Made by a program: the position numbers and the translations under genes
The notes under the pieces: model-generated
What the model was told of the DNA's origin: nothing
The model's database searches: none
What the model saw: only the letters and a program-made list of their open reading frames with translations
Shown: positions 34,793-41,230 of the stretch, one piece after another
Numbering within the stretch: position 1 is the stretch's first letter
Layout: every line of letters starts with the position of its first letter
Assembly (NCBI GenBank): GCA_030145345.1
Contig: JAQYVT010000017.1
Location: 1-41,230, forward strand
Origin: Desulfobacterales bacterium
Lineage (GTDB): Bacteria > Desulfobacterota > Desulfobacteria > Desulfobacterales > UBA11574
Direction: 5' to 3'
DNA: 41,230 bases

Positions 34793-36843
34793 CTAGAGTG
34801 CGTCCTTTTTTCTATCGGAAGTCCGACTCTAAAAGTGGAGCCACCATATTCGTTTTCCAGAATTGTAATCGTTCCATGGTGATCCGAAATGATTCTTTGG
34901 GCAATGCTCAACCCAATCCCTGTCCCATCGGGACTGGTTGTAAAAAAGGGATTAAAAACTTGATTTTTGAGTTCTTCGGGAATGCCCGGTCCCGAGTCGG
35001 AAACTTGAATGTAAAGGTTTTTCTTTTTGCAGAATGAATCGATCTGAATCCTTTTGGATTTTTGGTTTTTTCCCATTGCCCGGGTCGCATTATTGATCAG
35101 ATTTAAGAGGACCTGTTCGATCAGATGAGAATCGCCATAGCATTTCGGCAAGTCTGGTTTCAGTGACTTTTCGAGCTTGATATCATTTTGGCGAAGCGTG
35201 ACCGCTGAAAAATTCAGTGTCCCTTCAATACATTGGTTAAGGTCAATCAGATCCATTTTAGGAGGATTGGGCCTGGAAAAATCGAGCACTCTTTTAATAA
35301 CGGCCTCAATTTTGTCTGATGCAAGGTGAAATTGGCGGACAATTTGTTTAATCATTTCAATTTGGTCACCCTCAATAATTTCCGAATCACATAAATCTTC
35401 AAGGGTGTATAAATAAGAATTGATCCCGGTCAGCGGGTTTCGTATTTCATGAGCGATGCCGGCCGCAACATGTCCCAGCGAGCTCATCCTTTGTTGGATG
35501 GCTAATAAATGTTCTATTTCCTTGACCTGGGTGATGTCCATCATATTGAGCAGGATCGCATCCTCTTCCTGATAGTTAATCAAACTAGCGCGGCACTCTA
35601 CCCAACATAGACTAAATTTACGATCCTTTTTCCCCGGCGGATAAAACCTGAAGTCCACGGCCGATGTTTGGGTCTTTCCGGAAGTCATTTGTCGATAAAC
35701 CTTCTTGCACTTGTCAACATCGTCCGCATGGAGGTAGTCGAGGACATGGTTTTCAAATCTTTTGGGTAAAGGTCCCCATAGCCTTTTCAGGCTGGGATTT
35801 TGGTAGACGATTTGGTTCTGTTGGATGATGCAAATACCCACCGGTGAACTTTCTACGAGAGTACGGAAGCGGTTTTCGCTTTCTCGAAGCGCTTCCTCCA
35901 TCTGCTTACGTTCTATTATTTCTTTCTTCAGTTTCTCGTTTGACACAACCAGTTCGGCAGTTCGTTCATTAACTCGCTGCTTCAGCTCGTCGCGACCTTT
36001 TCGCACCTTATCCTCCGCCTGCTTTCGATCCGTGATGTCATGAATAATCGAATATAGAAGTTCTCTATCATGCAGTTTAATAGGACCGCTGTATATTTCA
36101 ACATCACGGATTTCTCCACTCGCCAGACAGTTCTGAAAATAAAGTTTTCGATGCTGTTCCGTCTTCGCTTTCTCCATTTCCTGAAACACTTGCTCTTCTG
36201 TGAGCATATAAATATTTGAAGTTTTCTTGCCGGTAAGCTCTTCATGACTCCAGCCATAGAAGGAGATAGCTGCCGGGTTGGCATCTATTATATCTGCATT
36301 CTCCGGATCAATCAGTAGCATCACGGCATGATTGTTCTTGAAAAGGCTCCGGTACCGTTCTTCACTCTCTTGTAGCGCCGCCTCTGTTTTCTTGCGACTG
36401 GTTATATCAAGTACCGTAAAGGTTACACCCATCGACAAATCGTTCGGGTCAATAGGGGCCGAACTTAAAAGGACATCAATCACTTTGCCGTCTTTGCGCT
36501 GCAAATGTGTTTCGACAATCCCGGTTCCGCGTTCATAGATCTGTGCGTATTTCTCACTCCCAACATGTTTATAATCCTCATCGGTCAGGTATAGCATTCT
36601 TGAACTTTTTCCTAATAGCGCTTCTTGGGAATAACCCAGTATTTCACACAGCCGATCATTGGCTTGTTTGATAACTCTATCGCATACCGTACCAATACCT
36701 GCTGGCACAGCTCGAAAGATGCTTCTTAATGTGGCCTCCCTTTCTCTAAGCGCTCCCGCCGTCTGCTTGTGCTCAAAAGCTTCTTTCTCCAGCTCTTTGA
36801 CCCTTTTCTCCAGTTCCTTATAGGTTGGTTTTCCGGCCATCAT
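34789..36843 (-). CDS. PAS-domain sensor histidine kinase (cytoplasmic)
   Basis: 684 residues from ATG 36843, chosen for GGAGG five nt upstream. It begins with a coiled-coil-like helix (ELEKRVKELEKEAFEHKQ), then three PAS domains (near residues 40–160, 160–285 and 325–440; the first with GYSQEALLGKSSRML) separated by a heptad-rich linker. The kinase core follows: H-box AAGIAHEIRNPLTGI with His465, N-box LLNLINNATRAM, G1 DSGPGIPEE and G2 GTGIGLSIA. No transmembrane segment or signal peptide is visible, so it senses an internal or membrane-permeant cue. It is paired with the sigma-54 activator by a 4-bp overlap. Nothing in the sequence shows the ligand. Confidence 0.95.
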   Translation of the reverse strand: MMAGKPTYKELEKRVKELEKEAFEHKQTAGALREREATLRSIFRAVPAGIGTVCDRVIKQANDRLCEILGYSQEALLGKSSRMLYLTDEDYKHVGSEKYAQIYERGTGIVETHLQRKDGKVIDVLLSSAPIDPNDLSMGVTFTVLDITSRKKTEAALQESEERYRSLFKNNHAVMLLIDPENADIIDANPAAISFYGWSHEELTGKKTSNIYMLTEEQVFQEMEKAKTEQHRKLYFQNCLASGEIRDVEIYSGPIKLHDRELLYSIIHDITDRKQAEDKVRKGRDELKQRVNERTAELVVSNEKLKKEIIERKQMEEALRESENRFRTLVESSPVGICIIQQNQIVYQNPSLKRLWGPLPKRFENHVLDYLHADDVDKCKKVYRQMTSGKTQTSAVDFRFYPPGKKDRKFSLCWVECRASLINYQEEDAILLNMMDITQVKEIEHLLAIQQRMSSLGHVAAGIAHEIRNPLTGINSYLYTLEDLCDSEIIEGDQIEMIKQIVRQFHLASDKIEAVIKRVLDFSRPNPPKMDLIDLNQCIEGTLNFSAVTLRQNDIKLEKSLKPDLPKCYGDSHLIEQVLLNLINNATRAMGKNQKSKRIQIDSFCKKKNLYIQVSDSGPGIPEELKNQVFNPFFTTSPDGTGIGLSIAQRIISDHHGTITILENEYGGSTFRVGLPIEKRTHSR

Positions 36844-37310
36844 TAAATCCTCCAACTACATAAAAACGAAAGGGTCCATACTATGGTACAGCTTGAAATA
36901 TAAAGAATAAGTATTTATACTCTGGGTTGGACGCACGTCCCGACCTTGTCAATGTGTCAAGTCAAGCCCGATTCTGTGATATTTGATGAACGCGTAAAAA
37001 GCCTTTTACGAAACCGTCATGTTTTACTTTACCCTCGTTTAGCGTTTAACCTTGTTTAAAAACTTATAGGTTAATGTATTTTGTATGTCAAATAAAAAAT
37101 AGCACAATATATAGTAGTTAAAAGCGATAAAATTATGGATAAGGTGGTTAAAAACGACACCTGATGACCGCATATCAAAATATGGTGATAAAGATTATCG
37201 CAAGCGTTCACAGGTTCAGCGCTCATCCCGTTAAATTTCCCGAATCCAAGCTTATTGGCAACGAGAATTGTTTCTTAAGAACCTATTTCGAACGGTGAAA
37301 ATTATCAAAA

Positions 37311-37328
37311 TGCACAATTTATTGTGCA
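37311..37328. promoter_or_regulatory. Perfect 18-bp palindrome, candidate operator
   Basis: TGCACAATTTATTGTGCA is perfectly self-complementary except for the central TT (8-bp arms). The size suits a homodimeric repressor or activator. It lies about 470 bp from the kinase start and 395 bp from the DUF1844 start, so its target is unclear. Confidence 0.4.
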
Positions 37329-37622
37329 ATCTATTCTTTCACATCAGGTATTCAAAATTTTCAGAAATTATTACAACAAGAATTAAAATAAATTTATAAC
37401 CCGGACATTTTGAAATGCTATTGACCGTTCGTCGGTTATTGGCCCTTTAATGACCAGATTCAGAATTTTCCACCGATTTCTCAATAGACCAATTTGATAC
37501 AATTGTTTTGAATCTTGTTGAAAAGATTTATTTTCTCTGTTAAATCTTTTTTGTTTTTACGCGTGTAACATTTCAGGACCTTGAAAATATTATCGTTTGG
37601 CCTTTAATTGATTTAGTCCTGA

Positions 37623-37655
37623 AAAACCGGGTCCCCAAAGCCCGGATGCTTTACT
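37623..37655 (+). promoter_or_regulatory. Leader hairpin motif, copy 2 (upstream of DUF1844 gene)
   Basis: CCGGG-TCCCCAAAG-CCCGG hairpin followed by ATG and TTACT, 67 nt upstream of the DUF1844 start. It is about 27/33 identical to the minus-strand leader at 768–800 and has the same orientation relative to the gene. A second small hairpin (AACCC…GGGTT) follows within the leader. Confidence 0.4.
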
Positions 37656-37722
37656 TTTGCTGGGAAAACCCATGTTGCGGGTTCATCTATCTTAACCACC
37701 AGAAGATTACAGGAGACAGGAT

Positions 37723-38133
37723 ATGTCGGAAAAAAAAGATTTTATTATCAAAGACAGACGGACATTCGCGAAAGGGGATGAAGAGACGGAGATAAAAGAA
37801 GAAAAGGCTGAACCTGCCAAGGAGGAAGCCAAGACCGAAGAACCGGAAAAGGCTGCTGAGCCGGATAAGGATGCCGAAGACTTTCCGTTGCCGGAAATAA
37901 ATTTTGCAACCTTTATTTTTTCTTTAAACTCTTCTGCGCTGATGCACATGGGCGTGATAGAAGACCCGGGCACCGGTAAAAACGTTAAAAACCTCCCCAT
38001 CGCAAAACAGACCATAGATATTCTGGGTATGCTGGAAGAAAAAACCCAAGGGAATTTAACAGAAGATGAAGCGAAAATGCTTAAAAACATACTGTATGAT
38101 CTGAGGATGATCTATGTGAAAGAGAAGGGTTAA
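37723..38133 (+). CDS. DUF1844 family protein
   Basis: 136 residues. The first ~60 are highly charged and Glu/Lys/Pro-rich (low complexity, probably disordered). The C-terminal ~75 form the DUF1844 domain: INFATFIFSLNSSALMHMGVI, then NLPIAKQTIDILGMLEEKTQGNLTEDEAKML. The start ATG 37723 follows AGGAGA (37711–37716). No signal peptide or enzyme motif is present. The stop is 13 bp before ispE, so they are probably co-transcribed; this adjacency recurs in deltaproteobacteria as far as I recall. Function unknown. Confidence 0.88.
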   Translation: MSEKKDFIIKDRRTFAKGDEETEIKEEKAEPAKEEAKTEEPEKAAEPDKDAEDFPLPEINFATFIFSLNSSALMHMGVIEDPGTGKNVKNLPIAKQTIDILGMLEEKTQGNLTEDEAKMLKNILYDLRMIYVKEKG

Positions 38134-38145
38134 TCCGGGTATTTC

Positions 38146-39018
38146 ATGAAAATTCTTTCTCCTGCCAAAATAAACCTTTTTCTACAGATTATCGGGAAAA
38201 GGCCCGACGGCTACCATGATCTCTTCTCGCTGATGTGTTGTATCGGACTTTGCGACACGGTATCACTGGACGTCGGCGTTGAAAAGACGGCGGTTTCGTG
38301 CGATCATCCCCATGTCCCGGAAGATGAAACAAACCTTGCCTTTGCTGCGGCAGATCTTTTTTATAAAAGAATGAAGAGAAATGAAGGGGTAAAAATTTCT
38401 ATACAAAAACAGATACCGGTGGCAGCCGGTCTCGGTGGGGGAAGCAGCAATGCCGCCGCTGTTTTTTTAGGATTAAATCGATATTACGGGTATCCCTTTT
38501 CCACGGACGAACTGATGTCCATGGGACGTTCGATCGGAGCGGACGTCCCTTTTTTTATTTTCCGAAAACCGGCCACAGCATCGGGAATCGGTGAAAAACT
38601 GGAAGTTTATCCAGGGCTTGAAAAGACAAAGATATTGCTGGTTTTTCCAGGGTTTAGTGTTTCAACCGCAACGGTTTATAAAAATCTGAATTTAAGATTG
38701 ACAAAGTGTAAAAAAAAACTTAAATATTCTCTTTTGAATAAGGGAGGTTTTGATCCAGGATGCCATTTATGCAATGATCTTGAGGCAGTCGTGGCATCAA
38801 AATACCCTGTTATTAATACTGTTAAGACGGCTCTTTTAGACCATGGGGCACTGGGAGCTTTAATGTCGGGTAGCGGGCCGACTGTGTTCGGTCTTTTTTC
38901 TGATTCAAATAAAGCCTCAACGGCAAAACATGCCCTTGCTCGTTCTGATGATACGTGGCAGCTGTATCTTGCAGATATGATAACGCAGGATGATGGATAC
39001 AGCATATCAGACACATAA
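38146..39018 (+). CDS. ispE: 4-diphosphocytidyl-2-C-methyl-D-erythritol kinase
   Basis: Phosphorylates CDP-methylerythritol in the non-mevalonate isoprenoid (MEP) pathway. The 290 residues match the family. Visible motifs of the GHMP kinase fold are the N-terminal SPAKINLFLQIIGKRPDGYH, the glycine-rich ATP loop PVAAGLGGGSSNAAAVF, the catalytic Asp in GADVPFFIF and the C-terminal GALMSGSGPTVFGLF. ATG 38146 has only a weak ribosome site and is probably coupled to the DUF1844 gene 13 bp upstream. The ispE–tRNA-Gln–prs–rplY–pth order is a conserved block. Confidence 0.95.
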   Translation: MKILSPAKINLFLQIIGKRPDGYHDLFSLMCCIGLCDTVSLDVGVEKTAVSCDHPHVPEDETNLAFAAADLFYKRMKRNEGVKISIQKQIPVAAGLGGGSSNAAAVFLGLNRYYGYPFSTDELMSMGRSIGADVPFFIFRKPATASGIGEKLEVYPGLEKTKILLVFPGFSVSTATVYKNLNLRLTKCKKKLKYSLLNKGGFDPGCHLCNDLEAVVASKYPVINTVKTALLDHGALGALMSGSGPTVFGLFSDSNKASTAKHALARSDDTWQLYLADMITQDDGYSISDT

Positions 39019-39076
39019 AATCACCCGGCTATTGACGGGGATGTTTATCTTGATCGATGGTCAACATTTTCGCTTC

Positions 39077-39151
39077 TGGGGCGTCGTCAAGCGGTAAGAC
39101 ACAGGACTTTGGTTCCTGCATTCGGAGGTTCGAATCCTCCCGCCCCAGCCA
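39077..39151 (+). tRNA. tRNA-Gln (anticodon TTG)
   Basis: A complete cloverleaf: acceptor stem TGGGGCG pairs with CGCCCCA, the D-arm contains AAGCGGTAAGAC, the anticodon stem CAGGA/TCCTG encloses the loop CTTTGGT (anticodon TTG, reads CAA), and the T-arm is GGAGG-TTCGAAT-CCTCC. The discriminator G and an encoded CCA end at 39151. It lies between ispE and prs. Confidence 0.97.
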
Positions 39152-39234
39152 AATGACGTCTGTTTTGAAATGATACGGTGAACAGGGAGGCAGCCTCCCT
39201 TGCATGCAGCGGAATATACAGGATATTTACTTTG

Positions 39235-40173
39235 ATGGATGATTTTATAATATTTTCAGGAAATTCAAACCCGGCCCTGTCTAAAAAAGTATGCAGTTAC
39301 CTCAATGTTGCTCTGGGCGGAGAAAAGGTAAAACGGTTCAGTGACGGTGAGATCCAGATAGAAATCGATGAAAACGTCAGATCAAAAGATGTTTTTGTAA
39401 TTCAGTCAACCTGTTCTCCGGTCAACGAAAATCTCGTTGAATTGCTCCTGATGTTGGATGCATTAAAGCGTGCCTCAGCCGCCAGGATAACAGCGGTAAT
39501 TCCATATTATGGATATGCACGCCAAGACAAAAAGGTTGCGCCGCGCGTTCCCATCAGCGCTAAACTGGTCGCTGACATGCTGACTATTGCCGGTGCTTCC
39601 AGAGTCATCACACTGGATCTCCATGCCGGGCAAATTCAGGGCTTTTTCGATATCCCCGTGGACAATCTTTTTGCCGCTCCGGTTCTTATCGATCATATCC
39701 GGAACAATTTTAATAATGACCTTGTGATCGTTTCTCCAGATGCGGGGGGTGTGGAAAGGGCCAGGGCCTTTGCAAAACGCCTCAATGCCGGTCTCGCCAT
39801 CATCGATAAGCGGAGAGAAGCACCCAACGAAGCCAAGGCCATGGCCGTGGTCGGTGATGTCGCCGGAAAAGTAGTGGTTATTCTGGACGATATGGTCGAT
39901 ACCGCGGGTACCCTGGTGGAAGCTGCAGGTGCCATCATAAAAAATGGCGCCAGAGAGGTCTATGCCGTTTGTGCACATCCTGTTCTATCGGGGCCTTCAA
40001 TCGAAAGGATTGAAAAATCACCGCTGAAAGCCCTGGTTGTGACAGACACCATCCCGCTAAGAAATAATGCCATATCCTGTAAAAAAATAAAGGTTCTTTC
40101 GATTTCCGCGCTGATCGGCGAGGCGATTGTCCGAAGCTTCAGAGGAGATTCGGTGACATCTCTGTTTGTATAA
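39235..40173 (+). CDS. prs: Ribose-phosphate pyrophosphokinase
   Basis: Makes PRPP from ribose-5-phosphate and ATP for nucleotide, histidine and tryptophan synthesis. ATG 39235 (312 residues) begins with [19 protein letters not shown], the normal start of the family; an upstream GTG at 39178 would add residues lacking any homology-like features or ribosome site. Visible signatures are [24 protein letters not shown]-type helix residues, [10 protein letters not shown], the metal-binding [18 protein letters not shown] and the PRPP loop DDMVDTAGT. It follows the tRNA and precedes rplY by 27 bp. Confidence 0.96.
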   Translation: MDDFIIFSGNSNPALSKKVCSYLNVALGGEKVKRFSDGEIQIEIDENVRSKDVFVIQSTCSPVNENLVELLLMLDALKRASAARITAVIPYYGYARQDKKVAPRVPISAKLVADMLTIAGASRVITLDLHAGQIQGFFDIPVDNLFAAPVLIDHIRNNFNNDLVIVSPDAGGVERARAFAKRLNAGLAIIDKRREAPNEAKAMAVVGDVAGKVVVILDDMVDTAGTLVEAAGAIIKNGAREVYAVCAHPVLSGPSIERIEKSPLKALVVTDTIPLRNNAISCKKIKVLSISALIGEAIVRSFRGDSVTSLFV

Positions 40174-40200
40174 AAGTGTATTAAGGAGGATAAATATATT

Positions 40201-40857
40201 TTGGAATTAATAGAACTAAAAACCAATATCAGAACTACGGTGGGCAACGGTCCTGCACGACGCCTCAGACAGACAGGACAGATCCCTGCTGTGCTTTACG
40301 GCCCGAAAACAGAATCCGTTCTTCTTTCGATAAATAAAAATGACCTTGATCTGGTCTTGAAAAAAGGAAGGAGCGGTCAGATCATTTTGAACCTGGTCAT
40401 TCAAAAAAATGGTGAAACCCACACCCGACCCGCCATGATAAAGGAACTCCAGGTCCATCCGGTTTCACGGAATTATTTGCATATCGATTTCTATGAAATC
40501 GACATGGATCGCAAGATTACGGTTGGCGTCCAGGTTGTAACCACCGGCACGTCCGTGGGCGTGGAACGTGGCGGTATTCTACAGATTATAAGACGTGAGC
40601 TTGAAGTGCAATGCCTGCCGTTTGAGGTCCCGGAATCCATCGAGATCGATGTTACCGATCTGGATATGGGAGATTCCATCCATGTGGAAGATATTTCCCT
40701 GGACGGTGACGTTGAATTTTTAGGTGATCGCAATCTTACGGTGGTAACCATACTCACGCCGAAGATTGAAGAAGAACCGGAAGAAGAAGAAGAGGCCGAA
40801 GCGGAAGACGCTGAAAAAGAAGATGGAGAAACACCCGAAGCTGCTAGCGAAGAATAG
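40201..40857 (+). CDS. rplY: 50S ribosomal protein L25/general stress protein Ctc
   Basis: The 218-residue long form (TL5/Ctc type) binds 5S rRNA. The N-terminal L25 domain (RRLRQTGQIPAVLYGPK) is followed by the C-terminal beta domain (VGVERGGILQIIRRELEVQCLP) and an acidic tail of about 30 residues rich in Glu (from 186). The start is TTG 40201, placed 10 nt after a strong AAGGAGG (40183–40189); no ATG is suitably placed. It lies 19 bp upstream of pth. Part of the prs–rplY–pth block common in bacteria. Confidence 0.95.
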   Translation: MELIELKTNIRTTVGNGPARRLRQTGQIPAVLYGPKTESVLLSINKNDLDLVLKKGRSGQIILNLVIQKNGETHTRPAMIKELQVHPVSRNYLHIDFYEIDMDRKITVGVQVVTTGTSVGVERGGILQIIRRELEVQCLPFEVPESIEIDVTDLDMGDSIHVEDISLDGDVEFLGDRNLTVVTILTPKIEEEPEEEEEAEAEDAEKEDGETPEAASEE

Positions 40858-40875
40858 TTTTTACAGGTATTATTG

Positions 40876-41230
40876 ATGCCGCAAAAACGATTACGCTTGG
40901 TGGTTGGTCTGGGGAATCCGGGTGAAGCCTATGCAGAAACCCGCCACAATGCGGGTTTCCTGGCAGTGGATAAACTTTCAGAGGCTTTCTCTATTGATTT
41001 TGCAAAACGAAAGTTTGATACCCGATTCGGCATCGGATCGGTCAATGGTGTAAAGATTGTTCTGGCTAAACCAATGGCCTTTATGAACAGAAGCGGGCCT
41101 TATGTTCATAAAATTGCAGGATATTTTAGGATATTATGTGAGGACATGTTGGTCGTTCACGACGACATCGACCTTGCTTTTGGAAAATTAAAAATAAAAG
41201 AGAAAGGAGGGGATGGGGGACACAGAGGTA
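40876..41230 (+). CDS. pth: Peptidyl-tRNA hydrolase (3' end outside window)
   Basis: Releases tRNA from peptidyl-tRNA that drops off the ribosome. The first 118 codons are visible from ATG 40876 and the C-terminus is cut by the window edge. Motifs are RLVVGLGNPGEAYAETRHNAGF (Asn and the catalytic His of the RHNAG block), KPMAFMNRSG and VVHDDIDLAFGKLKI with the catalytic Asp, then GGDGGHRG. It lies 18 nt downstream of rplY. Confidence 0.95.
   Translation, partial: MPQKRLRLVVGLGNPGEAYAETRHNAGFLAVDKLSEAFSIDFAKRKFDTRFGIGSVNGVKIVLAKPMAFMNRSGPYVHKIAGYFRILCEDMLVVHDDIDLAFGKLKIKEKGGDGGHRG

Larger units (their letters stand above)
36844..37722. other. AT-rich 879-bp non-coding divergent region
   Basis: Between the kinase (minus) and the DUF1844 gene (plus) no convincing gene is seen. 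It contains a perfect 18-bp palindrome (37311–37328) and a hairpin leader motif near its right end (37623–37655). It presumably holds the divergent promoters, but no clear -35/-10 pair was singled out. Confidence 0.6.

Noticed and set aside
37164-37298. 44-codon open frame in the non-coding region
   Set aside because: No ribosome site, no signal or domain pattern; expected by chance in 879 bp.
37620-37700. c-di-GMP (GEMM) or other known riboswitch in the DUF1844 leader
   Set aside because: Two hairpins are present but the conserved GEMM sequence blocks are not; kept only as an unnamed shared motif.

Overview
The window looks like chromosomal DNA of a Gram-negative, anaerobe-type deltaproteobacterium (Desulfobacterales-like). 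This placement is inferred from an LptD/Kdo-type outer membrane, the ispE–tRNA-Gln–prs–rplY–pth and holB–PSP1–metG gene orders, many PAS/sigma-54 signalling genes, and short tandem or dispersed intergenic repeats. No rRNA or taxonomic marker is present, so only the broad assignment is safe.

Layout. 1–3.7 kb (minus strand): a cysteine-synthase-family gene cut by the window edge, tmk, a YhaM-like OB-fold/HD nuclease and surE, separated by repeat-rich spacers. 3.8–12.8 kb (plus): lptD, a NusG paralogue, an HU/IHF protein, holB, a PSP1 (RicT-like) gene, metG and a compact penicillin-binding transpeptidase. 13.1–19.4 kb (plus): a kdnA/kdnB-like pair, the enzymes that convert Kdo to 8-amino-Kdo, followed by a 1252-residue GlmS relative whose catalytic core is interrupted and extended. 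sfsA follows on the minus strand.

20.3–36.8 kb (minus) is the most unusual part. A cytoplasmic PAS histidine kinase and a sigma-54 activator (overlapping by 4 bp) lie upstream of a 1424-residue secreted beta-helix/DUF11 protein. Next comes a cluster encoding a lone receiver domain, two small secreted DUF11-type proteins and an 1836-residue outer-membrane protein (Ig-like/DUF11 domains followed by a predicted beta-barrel). Each of the two target units is preceded by a -24/-12-type sequence (TGGCAT-N6-NTGCA). A 35-bp element, 30/35 identical between the two copies, sits exactly 88 nt further upstream in both. I read this as one sensor-controlled surface-display regulon. The three non-barrel secreted proteins end in a similar C-terminal module, and the barrel protein shares its N-terminal module with one of them.

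36.8–37.7 kb is an AT-rich non-coding divergent region. 37.7 kb to the end (plus) is housekeeping: a DUF1844 protein, ispE, tRNA-Gln(TTG), prs, rplY/ctc and the start of pth.

The envelope theme runs through the window: LPS export (LptD), LPS core sugar modification (KdnAB), amino-sugar synthesis (GlmS relative), peptidoglycan (transpeptidase) and surface proteins (DUF11 island). All functional assignments rest on reading motifs in the translated sequence; no database search was run.
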